From assembly GCA_021740425.1 (NCBI GenBank), contig JAIOZV010000013.1, positions 1 to 35,595 of the forward strand: 35,595 bases of DNA, given 5' to 3'. Positions 7,979 through 16,297 of this stretch are shown one piece after another; within the stretch, counting starts at the first letter, position 1, and the number at the start of each line of letters is the position of its first letter. The notes below the pieces were generated by a model. That model made no database searches. It worked only from the letters and a program-made list of their open reading frames with translations, and had not been told where the DNA came from. Origin of the DNA: Bacteroidales bacterium (GTDB lineage Bacteria; Bacteroidota; Bacteroidia; Bacteroidales; 4484-276). A program made the position numbers and the translations under genes.

Positions 7979-9175
7979 TTAGAGCAGTTCAGTGATTTTA
8001 TCGAGAATATCTGCCGCAACTTCCTTTTTAGATTTTAAATCAAAATGAAGGAGATTTCGGTTTTTATCTAAAATTGTGATTTTATTTGTTGAAACCCCAA
8101 ATCCTGCTCCGCTATCTTTAAGAGAGTTTAAAACGATAAGGTCAAGATTTTTAGTATCAAGTTTTTGTCCGGCATTCTCAAACTCATTTTCGGTTTCGAG
8201 GGCAAAGCCAACAAGTAATTGGTTTTGAGATTTCTGCTTTCCGAGACTGGCAAGTATATCAATGGTTGGTTTTAGTTTAATGTATTCCAGACCCTGACTT
8301 TTTTTTATTTTTTCAGTGGCAACATTTTCAGGAGTAAAATCAGCAATTGCTGCTGACATTATGGTTACATCGGCAAGGCCAAAGTTTTCCATAACTGCAT
8401 CATACATTTCGCTGGCCGACACTACATCAAATCGTTGAATCGCCCTATGCGATACTGTGAGATGTGTTGGCCCTGCAATCAGTGTAACATTTGCCCCACG
8501 AAGGGCAGCTTCATCGGCCAGCGCAAAACCCATTAAACCTGACGAATAATTTCCTATAAATCTTACCGGATCGATGGCTTCGTATGTTGGACCTGCCGAG
8601 ATGAGGAAGTTTTTACCTTTCAGGGACTTGCCGGTTTCATAATATGATTTTAACATGGCAACAATGTTTTCAGGCTCTTCCATTCTTCCGGCTCCGCTCA
8701 GGCCGCTGGCCAATTCACCTGTTTGAGGTTCAATAAGCCGGTCACCCCGCCTTACGAGTTTTGCAATATTTTCGATGGTTGCAGGATGTTTGAACATGTC
8801 GAGATCCATGGCAGGTGCAAAAAACACCGGGCATTTGGCTGAAAGATAAGTGGTAACCAATAAATTATCCGCCATACCTGAGGCCATTTTACTGAGGGTT
8901 GCGGCTGAGGCAGGTGCCACGAGCATCAAATCGGCCCACAAGCCCATATCCACGTGGCTGTTCCATGTTCCATCCTTTTTATCGAAGGGAAAAGTTAGAG
9001 CCGGACGTTTTGAAAGTGTGGACAGTGTTAACGGGGTGACGAAATCTCTGGCATTTTCGGTAAGAATTACCTGTACCTCGGCGCCTTCCTTTATCAGCAG
9101 CCTGACAAGAATTGGTATTTTGAAAGCAGCAATGCTTCCGGTAATTCCAATGATTATTTTTTTTCCTGCAAGCAC
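7979..9175 (-). CDS. coaBC: Bifunctional phosphopantothenoylcysteine synthetase/decarboxylase CoaBC
   Basis: The enzyme makes 4'-phosphopantetheine from phosphopantothenate, cysteine and CTP in coenzyme A synthesis. The N-terminal flavin-dependent CoaC half (about 1-180) shows the start KIIIGITGSIAAFK, the active-site histidine in NSHVDMG (H74) and PAMDLDMF at 121-128, matching the substrate-clamp motif. The C-terminal CoaB half begins near GKNFLISAGPTYEAIDPVR (188-206) with NYSSGLMG and ends with the CTP-binding region around ADFTPENVATEKIKK. It starts at a GTG 6 bases after rpoZ stops, so the two are surely co-transcribed. Length is normal (398 residues). Confidence 0.95.
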   Translation of the reverse strand: MLAGKKIIIGITGSIAAFKIPILVRLLIKEGAEVQVILTENARDFVTPLTLSTLSKRPALTFPFDKKDGTWNSHVDMGLWADLMLVAPASAATLSKMASGMADNLLVTTYLSAKCPVFFAPAMDLDMFKHPATIENIAKLVRRGDRLIEPQTGELASGLSGAGRMEEPENIVAMLKSYYETGKSLKGKNFLISAGPTYEAIDPVRFIGNYSSGLMGFALADEAALRGANVTLIAGPTHLTVSHRAIQRFDVVSASEMYDAVMENFGLADVTIMSAAIADFTPENVATEKIKKSQGLEYIKLKPTIDILASLGKQKSQNQLLVGFALETENEFENAGQKLDTKNLDLIVLNSLKDSGAGFGVSTNKITILDKNRNLLHFDLKSKKEVAADILDKITELL

Positions 9176-9181
9176 CTGTTT

Positions 9182-9535
9182 TTATTCTATGATATCACCG
9201 GAGGCTTTGCTTTGGGCTTCTTTTGAAGGATTTCTGTAATAAATCTGGTCATCCAGAAATTCCTGCACAGCCATCAAGGTGGGCTTTGGAAGCCTTTCGT
9301 AAAATTTTGCAATTTCAATCTGTTCGCGATTTTCAAATATTTCTTCCAGATTATCACTTGAAGTAGCAAATTCAGATATTTTTTTGTTCAGTTCCTCTTT
9401 CAATTCAAGGGATATTTGATTTGCACGTTTCGATAGCATGGCTGTTGTTTCGTAAACATTTTCTGTTCCCCTGTTAAAATCACGCATTTTGCGTGTTACA
9501 GCAGTTGTGTCTGTTTTAATTTTCTTGTAATCCAT
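9182..9535 (-). CDS. rpoZ: DNA-directed RNA polymerase omega subunit (Rpb6-like)
   Basis: The 117 residues match the Bacteroidetes omega/Rpb6 family that binds and stabilises the beta-prime subunit. The start DYKKIKTDTTAVTRKMRDFN is typical, followed by TENVYETTAMLSKRANQISLELKEEL, the helix that contacts beta-prime, and a C-terminal extension (PTLMAVQEFLDDQIYYRNPS) found in this phylum. It lies 14 bases after bamD and 6 bases before coaBC. Confidence 0.92.
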   Translation of the reverse strand: MDYKKIKTDTTAVTRKMRDFNRGTENVYETTAMLSKRANQISLELKEELNKKISEFATSSDNLEEIFENREQIEIAKFYERLPKPTLMAVQEFLDDQIYYRNPSKEAQSKASGDIIE

Positions 9536-9549
9536 ATGTTATTTATAGT

Positions 9550-10362
9550 TTATAGTTCTTCAAATCCTGAATTGCGCATTTCTTCCTGCACCTTTGCACG
9601 CATTCTTTCAACATCCGCCAAATACTCACTTTCCGGATAAAGTGCGATAAAATCATAATATGCTTTTACGGCATTTTCAAACCGTTCTTTCTTTTTATCT
9701 TCAATACTTTTAAGGGCATAACTATAGTAGGATGTAATAATATTGTACAATACCTCTTCCCTGAATTCGGTATCCGGAAAATCCTTCAGCAAATTTTCGT
9801 AAGATATGATTGCGGCTCTGTAATCCTGCATCTTGTAATACAGATTTGCAACATTATAATCCTTTTTTTCAAGCTTTGATCTCAATTCAACAATCAAATC
9901 GGTTGCTTCAGCAGCTTTTTCACCATAAGGGAATCTGTTGATAAACAGTTGAAATTCATCGATGGCTTCACGGGTAACAGTTTGGTCGAGTGAATACCGG
10001 GGGCTGTCGAGATATTTACAATATGCTACCAGGAAACTGGCCTCCTCAGCAAATTCACTACTTGGAAAATTCACTGCAAACCTCTTGAAATAATAACTTG
10101 CCATAACATACTCCCGCTCATAATAATACGAGTAGGCATAGTAATAATAGAGCTGCTCGGCTTTATTGGTTCCCCTGTAAACAGGAATGAGTTGCTCGAA
10201 CACCTGAAGTGCACGGTAATAATCTCCTTTTTCATAGTATTCAACGGCTTTGTCGTACTTCATATCATTATCGGTACTTTTAAGCAGTTTTTGGTGCTTA
10301 CTACAAGAAGCAAATACTATTACTATGGAAATCAATAAAATAAAACTGATTTTTCTAAACAT
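9550..10362 (-). CDS. bamD: Outer membrane protein assembly factor BamD
   Basis: This is a lipoprotein of the beta-barrel assembly machine on the periplasmic face of the outer membrane. The first 19 residues form a lipoprotein signal peptide ending in the lipobox FASC (Cys20). The rest is built of tetratricopeptide-like helical pairs; recognisable repeats are YEKGDYYRALQVFEQLIPVY, YYYEREYVMASYYFKRFAVNFP, EAIDEFQLFINRFPYG, YYKMQDYRAAIISYENLLKDFP and ENAVKAYYDFIALYPESEYL. With 270 residues it has the usual family length. It is the first gene of the run bamD-rpoZ-coaBC-porD, with a TAnnTTTG box directly ahead. Confidence 0.93.
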   Translation of the reverse strand: MFRKISFILLISIVIVFASCSKHQKLLKSTDNDMKYDKAVEYYEKGDYYRALQVFEQLIPVYRGTNKAEQLYYYYAYSYYYEREYVMASYYFKRFAVNFPSSEFAEEASFLVAYCKYLDSPRYSLDQTVTREAIDEFQLFINRFPYGEKAAEATDLIVELRSKLEKKDYNVANLYYKMQDYRAAIISYENLLKDFPDTEFREEVLYNIITSYYSYALKSIEDKKKERFENAVKAYYDFIALYPESEYLADVERMRAKVQEEMRNSGFEEL

Positions 10363-10367
10363 GGGCG

Positions 10368-10375
10368 CAAAAGTA
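10368..10375 (-). promoter_or_regulatory. -7 box TACTTTTG ahead of bamD
   Basis: An exact TAnnTTTG box lies on the minus strand only 5 bases before the bamD ATG, which would leave an almost leaderless transcript. No TTG stands at the expected upstream spacing, so this is a half-matched promoter. Confidence 0.35.
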
Positions 10376-10477
10376 ATATTAATTAACGGATTAGATAACG
10401 CGATTGTCTTTCAAAAATTTTCATCGTTACAGTTTCTAACTATCGGTTTGCTGACTATCATTTAATATCTGTCTTTA

Positions 10478-10507
10478 TTGATTATCAAATGAATTGTTAT
10501 AATTTTG
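10478..10507 (+). promoter_or_regulatory. Bacteroidetes-type promoter of the serine palmitoyltransferase gene
   Basis: TTG at 10478-10480 and TAATTTTG at 10500-10507 are separated by exactly 19 bases, the standard spacing for the Bacteroidetes primary sigma factor. The gene starts 40 bases downstream. Confidence 0.75.
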
Positions 10508-10547
10508 CAAAAAAAATTTAAAAATAATTTACATAAACAATCGCATT

Positions 10548-11795
10548 ATGGATCTTTTTGAAAAGTTTAAAAATATGGGGCCTCTTGGCAAGTATAACCG
10601 TGAAGCATTTGGTTACTTTATGTTTCCAAAACTTGAGGGTGAACTTGGTCCAAGAATGTCATTTATGGGCAAGGACATGCTGGTATGGTCCATCAACAAT
10701 TATCTGGGACTTGGCAACCATCCCGAAGTGAGAAAGGCAGATGCCGAGGCAGCCGAAAAATGGGGACTTGCTTATCCAATGGGTGCCCGGATGATGTCGG
10801 GACACACCAAATATCATGAGGAACTGGAAAGGGAACTTGCAGACTATGAAAAGAAAGAAGCTGCTTACCTGCTTAATTATGGATACCAGGGCATGGTAAG
10901 TATCATCGAAAGCCTTGTTAGCCGGAGGGATGTTATTGTTTATGATTCGGAAGCACATGCATGCATTATTGATGGATGCAGATTGCATTTCGGAAAAAGA
11001 TTTGTTTACCCTCACAACGATATGGTAAATCTTGACAAAGAACTGGAGCGTGCCACCAAAATTACGGATCAAACCGGGGGTGGTATTTTGGTAATTACCG
11101 AAGGAGTTTATGGCATGTCAGGCGATTTGGGTAATTTGAGAGATATTGTGGCTCTGAAAGAAAAATATAACTTCCGCCTTTTGGTTGACGATGCCCACGG
11201 ATTTGGAACCATGGGAAAAACCGGAGCAGGTACAAGTGAACATCTTGGTGTTATGGATGAGGTAGATGTGTATTTCGGAACTTTTGCCAAATCGATGGCC
11301 GGCATTGGCGGATTTGTGGCAAGTAAAAATGAAGTAATCGAATTCCTGAGGTACAATCTTCGCTCACAGATTTTTGCCAAATCGCTGCCCATGCCTATGG
11401 TAATTGGCGCTCTGAAAAGGCTTGAGCTCATCAGAACGCATCCTGAATTAAAAAACAACCTTTGGAAAATCGTAAATGCACTTCAGGAAGGTCTGCGTAA
11501 TAATGGTTTTAATATTGGAAAAACTGAATCGCCGGTAACTCCTGTAATCCTTGAAGGCGGAATACCGGAAGCAACGCAAATAACCTATGACCTGAGAGAA
11601 AATTACGGCATTTTCTGTTCCATCGTTACTTATCCGGTGGTACCTAAAGGTGTTATTCTTTTGCGCCTGATTCCTACTTCAAACCACTCCATCGATGATG
11701 TGAATTATACCATTAAAGCCTTCTCGGAAGTAAAGCACAAACTGGATGCAGGCGAATACTCAAAAGAAATGATTGACGCGCAAAAAATTATGTGA
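10548..11795 (+). CDS. spt: Serine palmitoyltransferase-type alpha-oxoamine synthase
   Basis: This PLP enzyme of the alpha-oxoamine synthase family (SPT, BioF, KBL, HemA) condenses an amino acid with an acyl-CoA or acyl-ACP. In Bacteroidetes this form starts sphingolipid synthesis from serine and a long-chain acyl donor. The 415 residues show NYLGLGNHPEV (51-61), the PLP-stacking histidine in SEAHAC (H137), the DDAHGFG motif (D214 and H217) and the Schiff-base lysine in GTFAKSMAG (K248). The Lys neighbourhood GTFAKS is closer to SPT (GTFSKS, GTFTKS) than to BioF or KBL. There is no biotin gene nearby. BioF/KBL activity remains an alternative. It is a single-gene unit with its own promoter and terminator. 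Confidence 0.82.
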   Translation: MDLFEKFKNMGPLGKYNREAFGYFMFPKLEGELGPRMSFMGKDMLVWSINNYLGLGNHPEVRKADAEAAEKWGLAYPMGARMMSGHTKYHEELERELADYEKKEAAYLLNYGYQGMVSIIESLVSRRDVIVYDSEAHACIIDGCRLHFGKRFVYPHNDMVNLDKELERATKITDQTGGGILVITEGVYGMSGDLGNLRDIVALKEKYNFRLLVDDAHGFGTMGKTGAGTSEHLGVMDEVDVYFGTFAKSMAGIGGFVASKNEVIEFLRYNLRSQIFAKSLPMPMVIGALKRLELIRTHPELKNNLWKIVNALQEGLRNNGFNIGKTESPVTPVILEGGIPEATQITYDLRENYGIFCSIVTYPVVPKGVILLRLIPTSNHSIDDVNYTIKAFSEVKHKLDAGEYSKEMIDAQKIM

Positions 11796-11820
11796 TTGCA
11801 GGCAAATAGATTTTAAAATA

Positions 11821-11852
11821 AAAAACCCATGTGCTGAACATGGGTTTTTTTT
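11821..11852 (+). terminator. Intrinsic terminator after the serine palmitoyltransferase gene
   Basis: A perfect 11-base stem (AAAAACCCATG paired with CATGGGTTTTT), a 7-base loop TGCTGAA and a run of eight T follow 25 bases after the stop codon. Confidence 0.88.
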
Positions 11853-11882
11853 AACCATTACAATGCACAATTAAAAAATAAA

Positions 11883-12728
11883 ATGGATCAGACAAACGAC
11901 AGGAACAAACGAACAACGAAAAACTTTACCATCATTTTTTTAAATTCATTGTCGTATTTCATCATTGCTTTTATTTTTATGTATATGCTCGGGCAACTTG
12001 CTACCGCAGTTGCCGCACTGCAATTTGATTATTCCAGTATTATTTATTATTACAAACTTATTTACACCATCGACTCCGGCGCATGGACTTCGGATTCAGT
12101 AAAATTGCTGTATAGCCTGGCTCCTTTGCTTTCATTGCTAACCGGCATCATCTTTTTAATCATATTTATCAGAATTTACGATCATCTTGCATACTATAAA
12201 ATTTTCTTCCTCTGGTGCTTTGCTTATGCGGTAATATGGTCTTTTGGGGCACTCCTGGCAGGAACAATCCTTGACAAAGGTATTGGCTATGTGGTGATGT
12301 ATTTTTATTTGCTTGACACAGGGAAGTTGATTATTTCATTATTTTCACTAACCATGATGCTTATAATCTCAACGCTTACCACAAAGTGGTTTCTGTTTTC
12401 TGCAAATTCCTATTTTAACGAATTGAACGAGCACAACAGGGCATTTTTTACCTTTGCTCATATCCTATTGCCTTTGCTGGTTGGCACCGCAATAATGATA
12501 GTGGTAAAATTGCCTCAAATCAGATATTATGAACTTTTTATTCTATTGCTGGGTCTTATTTTTGGTGTTCCGGTTTTGTTGAGATATTCAAGCTATCCAA
12601 CCTTTTTCTTTGATGAATTTCCAATCCGCATCAAACTTGATAAATATGCTTTTTTCATTGCCATTATTTTGCTAATTGCTTTCAGACTTATTCTTCATTT
12701 TGGAATTAAATTTACTGCAGCTTCCTGA
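11883..12728 (+). CDS. Multi-pass membrane protein of unknown function
   Basis: These 281 residues contain about seven membrane helices (roughly 18-46, 77-98, 105-128, 138-166, 185-206, 213-233 and 247-270), joined by short loops rich in Tyr and Phe. A short basic N-terminus (DRNKRTTKN) is probably cytoplasmic. I recognise no family and see no clustered catalytic residues. It follows the serine palmitoyltransferase gene but is separated from it by a strong terminator, so it should be transcribed on its own, though no TAnnTTTG box was found in the 30-base gap. Read-through from the upstream gene is the other possibility. It ends ahead of a convergent hairpin. Confidence 0.7.
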   Translation: MDQTNDRNKRTTKNFTIIFLNSLSYFIIAFIFMYMLGQLATAVAALQFDYSSIIYYYKLIYTIDSGAWTSDSVKLLYSLAPLLSLLTGIIFLIIFIRIYDHLAYYKIFFLWCFAYAVIWSFGALLAGTILDKGIGYVVMYFYLLDTGKLIISLFSLTMMLIISTLTTKWFLFSANSYFNELNEHNRAFFTFAHILLPLLVGTAIMIVVKLPQIRYYELFILLLGLIFGVPVLLRYSSYPTFFFDEFPIRIKLDKYAFFIAIILLIAFRLILHFGIKFTAAS

Positions 12729-12752
12729 TGGTTAACTCGCAAATGAATGCAT

Positions 12753-12800
12753 AGCAAAAAAAATGCAGGAAGAAACCAATGTTTTTCCTGCATTATTTAT
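12753..12800. terminator. Hairpin terminator between convergent genes
   Basis: AATGCAGGAA (12762-12771) pairs with TTCCTGCATT (12785-12794) around a 13-base loop. On the minus strand it is followed by a long T-run (complement of 12755-12763), so it mainly serves the peptidase gene. On the plus strand the tail is only AT-rich. Confidence 0.75.
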
Positions 12801-12818
12801 TTCGAAATTTACATCCTG

Positions 12819-15395
12819 CTATCTCACAATATTTATTTTTTCCATGTACCAGTTATCACCGGTTTTAAGCTTAATAAAGTACAAACCTGCACGTTTATGG
12901 GTTAAATCAATTTTGAGATTACCTGCATTTACAAGCTGTCGTGCAACAATCTTTCCTGTATAATCCATAATTTGATACTCTTCAACAATACCTTTTGCTG
13001 CGATATTCAATAACAAATCACCAACGAGAGGATTTGGAAAAACGCTGATCTCATGGTCATCATTTTCAATAATACCAATGGTTGAATCCACAATAATAAA
13101 CTCCTCGATGGTTTTTGAATCTGAGCCAAATTCATTTTGAACAATCAGGGTAACATCAAAAATTCCTGGTTCATTATAAACGATCACGGGGTTTTGTTCA
13201 CTTGAACCTGATGGTGTTCCACCTTCAAAAACCCATGCCCACGAAATTGGATTGTTTGCCGTGAGGTCGCTAAAATGCACACTTTCACCCTGGGAAATAT
13301 GTGTGGTATCGGCTGTAAAATCAGCAACAGGAAGCAGAGGTGGAGTAGTACAACTAACAAGAGCTTTCCAACCAGACAGGGTTACTGAATAATCAGAATG
13401 AAATTCAAATGTTAACGCGCCATCTGCATTGTCGGCTTCAATGGTTCCGGGAGAATCGGTACCACAATAAGTGCCAATCAAAGGAGATGAGGCAGTACTG
13501 CCGTTGTAGATTTTCAGCCAGTCGTAGCTACAGCTTGAATTATCTTCGATGTTAAACATTTCGAAATCCACAATAATGCTTGCCCCTGCCTCGCCAGGCA
13601 GAAAGGTCATGGTAAAATCTTCATCGTTGCTGTATTGTCCTGATTCACCACCTGTGTCATAAAAGATTCCTGTGCATGTTGTAATGGTTTGATTTCCCAT
13701 CAAAAACTCTGCATTTACCGAAATATAATCTTCTTTCAACACGGTTTCAGAATTTCCGTCTCCGTCAGTAATTGTGAGCGAAACATCAAAAGTTCCTGTT
13801 TCGTTCCATACGATTCCGGCAGGATTTTGAACTGTGGATCCTGAAGGTGTAGCCCCTTCAAATTCCCATTCCCATGACAGCGGATTTCCATAAGAAAGAT
13901 CGTTAAAACTTACTGGTGCCCCCAACGAAACAGTCGTCGAAGTAGTTGAAAACTCAGGTATGAGGCTGCCTGCATCAAGGGAAACATCAACAGTAATGGC
14001 ATTGTATTTTGTAACCGTAATATTCTCGATGGTTACAGGATATCTTCCAGGCGCCGAAAAAGTAAGATTGTATATACCTTCATCGAGCATGCGCTGGTAA
14101 AATCCATTGACCGGATCGGCGAAAACCATGGAGCTGTCGATATCGTGACCTTCGATGAAAACCATAGCTTCGAGTGGATCGCCTGTTTCCTGATCAGTAA
14201 CAATTCCTTTGATTCCGTAGGAGGCTTGCTGAATAAAATTAATAAATGAACGGTAATTCCAATCCCAATGGCTGGGCAACTGGTTTGCCGGCAACAACTT
14301 TGTTCCTGATAATTCGGCAGTTACTTCGCGGCATTGCTGGAAATAATTCATATAATCCTGACGACAACCGCTGGTGGTGTACCAGGCATATCCATTGGTA
14401 ATGCCATTATTCAAATCCGTTAAATAATTGCTTGGAGAATAAAGATGAACGGTATCTACATATTCACGGCACACATAAATCCACCATTCGTTATCGGCGG
14501 CCAAAGTTGGCCAAGTATCCCAGGGGTAATTCAGCACCTCTGCACCGCCATGGGTATTAGCCGACATTACAAAATTATTTTCTTCGGCCATCTGCATAAA
14601 AGCCAGTGTTTCGGGTTGCCAGGCATTTCCATCGGGGTGAGGGCCATCTTCAGGATCGGGATAATTCCGGTTAAGGTCAACATTGTTGGCATTGTAGCGT
14701 GTTGCGCCATTTACGGTATTGTTTCCACCGGCATAGGTTCCATCGGGGTTTGCGGCCGGATTGATCCAGATTTCCATATTGTTTACGATGTCAGTAATTT
14801 CAGGATTGGTACCGTAATTGGTCAATAAATAATCAATCAATCTTAAAAAAAGAACAAATCCTGCGGTTTCATCTCCATGCATTGTTCCTGTGTATAAAAA
14901 TTGGGGTTCACTTTCGCGGGTCCCAACATTATCCGAAATTTTTGCAAACATCAGTTCGCGCCCCTCAACAGTTTGCCCAATACTGAAAACCTCGCAGATA
15001 TCAGGATGATCGGTGGCAAACTGGTACATCATGTCGAGATATGCATCGTAAGTTGGATAAAAATCCCATTCATTAATTTCTTTTGAATTGATATCATGGA
15101 GCATTTCAGGATTTTTTAGCAACTCACCAGGTTTTGGCAACAACTGAAACTCGTTAACCACCTGAAGAAATGCCTGAAATTCCTTTTTATTGGCATAAGC
15201 TTTTACAGTATTTCCGTCAACCAAATCCATTGAAACCAGGCGTGAAATTTTGTTTAGGTCGTAACCTTGTTTATCGAATTCAAAATAAATTTCTCCCCGG
15301 TCACCGAAAATTTCATCAATGTCCCGACTTTGTGCTAAAAGTGTGCTGAGTGCGAAAAATGCAACAATGAGTGTGAGTAGTTTTGTGTATTTCAT
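12819..15395 (-). CDS. T9SS-exported zinc carboxypeptidase (M14) with PKD, CUB and sorting domains
   Basis: This is a predicted secreted metallopeptidase of 858 residues. The order is signal peptide (1-21), an N-terminal prodomain-like part, the M14 catalytic domain (about 110-390), a carboxypeptidase-regulatory-like Ig domain (394-475), a PKD domain (about 480-562), a CUB-like domain (572-682), a second PKD domain (690-770) and a T9SS type A tail (783-858, starting SVFPNP). Zinc ligands are in MHGDE (H173, E176) and THGG (H282); NRNYPD supplies substrate-binding residues and the catalytic Glu is E361 in ELSG. It should be carried to the periplasm by Sec and across the outer membrane by T9SS. 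Its ATG overlaps the dapA stop by ATGA. Confidence 0.93.
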   Translation of the reverse strand: MKYTKLLTLIVAFFALSTLLAQSRDIDEIFGDRGEIYFEFDKQGYDLNKISRLVSMDLVDGNTVKAYANKKEFQAFLQVVNEFQLLPKPGELLKNPEMLHDINSKEINEWDFYPTYDAYLDMMYQFATDHPDICEVFSIGQTVEGRELMFAKISDNVGTRESEPQFLYTGTMHGDETAGFVLFLRLIDYLLTNYGTNPEITDIVNNMEIWINPAANPDGTYAGGNNTVNGATRYNANNVDLNRNYPDPEDGPHPDGNAWQPETLAFMQMAEENNFVMSANTHGGAEVLNYPWDTWPTLAADNEWWIYVCREYVDTVHLYSPSNYLTDLNNGITNGYAWYTTSGCRQDYMNYFQQCREVTAELSGTKLLPANQLPSHWDWNYRSFINFIQQASYGIKGIVTDQETGDPLEAMVFIEGHDIDSSMVFADPVNGFYQRMLDEGIYNLTFSAPGRYPVTIENITVTKYNAITVDVSLDAGSLIPEFSTTSTTVSLGAPVSFNDLSYGNPLSWEWEFEGATPSGSTVQNPAGIVWNETGTFDVSLTITDGDGNSETVLKEDYISVNAEFLMGNQTITTCTGIFYDTGGESGQYSNDEDFTMTFLPGEAGASIIVDFEMFNIEDNSSCSYDWLKIYNGSTASSPLIGTYCGTDSPGTIEADNADGALTFEFHSDYSVTLSGWKALVSCTTPPLLPVADFTADTTHISQGESVHFSDLTANNPISWAWVFEGGTPSGSSEQNPVIVYNEPGIFDVTLIVQNEFGSDSKTIEEFIIVDSTIGIIENDDHEISVFPNPLVGDLLLNIAAKGIVEEYQIMDYTGKIVARQLVNAGNLKIDLTHKRAGLYFIKLKTGDNWYMEKINIVR

Positions 15396-16297
15396 TTTAC
15401 TTTTTTAATTTTTGATTCTGAATATTCTGTTATTAATGTATTGAGTTTAATGTAAAGCGATTTGTTAATTTTTACGATGGGTAAGCGAAGGTTATTCTGG
15501 GAAATGTCAAGAATTTGAAGTGCAGCCTTAATACCAGACGGGCTTCCATCTTCGAAGAGTGCCTCCATAATATCGTGCAAAGCAAAATGAATTTTTGATG
15601 CCTCCATAAAATCACCCTGACTGCATAGGTTTACCATTTTACTGAACTCCCCGGGAAAGGCATTGGCAGTAACTGAAATTACTCCGGCAGCGCCGATGGC
15701 CATCATGGGAACGGTGAGGCCGTCGTCACCCGAAATCACCGAAAAATCTTGTGGTTTATCCTTTAATATTTTAGAAATTTGGTCAAAATTACCAGAGGCC
15801 TCCTTGATTGCAACAATATTATCAATTTCATGGGCAAGTTCCAGGGTGGTATTTGCATCAATGTTGGTACCTGTGCGCCCCGGAACATTATAAAGAATAA
15901 CGGGGAGTGATGTAGCGCTGGCTATGGCCTTGTAATGCTGATAAATCCCTTTTTGCTGCGGCTTATTGTAATACGGACAAACTGAGAGGATTCCGCTTAT
16001 CCCTTCAAAGGATTCTGTTTTGATCTGATCGATAATTTCCTGGGTATTGTTTCCACCGATTCCCCTGACAATTGGAATTTTGTTGTTTGTGGTCTCAATC
16101 ACGAAATCAAGTACTGCATTTTTTTCATCCACTGATAATGTTGCGGATTCCCCGGTTGTGCCCATCACAACAAGGTAATCCACCTTACCTTTTATCACAT
16201 GATCAACAACCCTTTCGAGCGAACTAAAATCGATTGTTCCATACTTATGAAATGGCGTAACCAAAGCTACACCGGTTCCTGCGAATTGATTTTTCAT
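15392..16297 (-). CDS. dapA: 4-hydroxy-tetrahydrodipicolinate synthase DapA
   Basis: DapA condenses pyruvate with aspartate semialdehyde, the first committed step of lysine and diaminopimelate synthesis. The 301-residue TIM barrel has GTTGES (46-51), the tyrosine pair CPYYNKP (Y109 and Y110), Y136 in YNVPGRTG and the Schiff-base lysine K165 in AIKEASG. These match T44, Y107, Y133 and K161 of the E. coli enzyme. It overlaps the upstream DUF6913 gene and the downstream peptidase gene by ATGA at both ends, so the three are translationally coupled. Confidence 0.95.
   Translation of the reverse strand: MKNQFAGTGVALVTPFHKYGTIDFSSLERVVDHVIKGKVDYLVVMGTTGESATLSVDEKNAVLDFVIETTNNKIPIVRGIGGNNTQEIIDQIKTESFEGISGILSVCPYYNKPQQKGIYQHYKAIASATSLPVILYNVPGRTGTNIDANTTLELAHEIDNIVAIKEASGNFDQISKILKDKPQDFSVISGDDGLTVPMMAIGAAGVISVTANAFPGEFSKMVNLCSQGDFMEASKIHFALHDIMEALFEDGSPSGIKAALQILDISQNNLRLPIVKINKSLYIKLNTLITEYSESKIKKVK

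Noticed and set aside
8850-9239. Antisense frame of 129 codons across coaBC and rpoZ
   Set aside because: It overlaps two confident housekeeping genes on the other strand.
10659-11072. Antisense frame of 137 codons in the serine palmitoyltransferase gene
   Set aside because: It is opposite conserved enzyme sequence with no promoter or domain.
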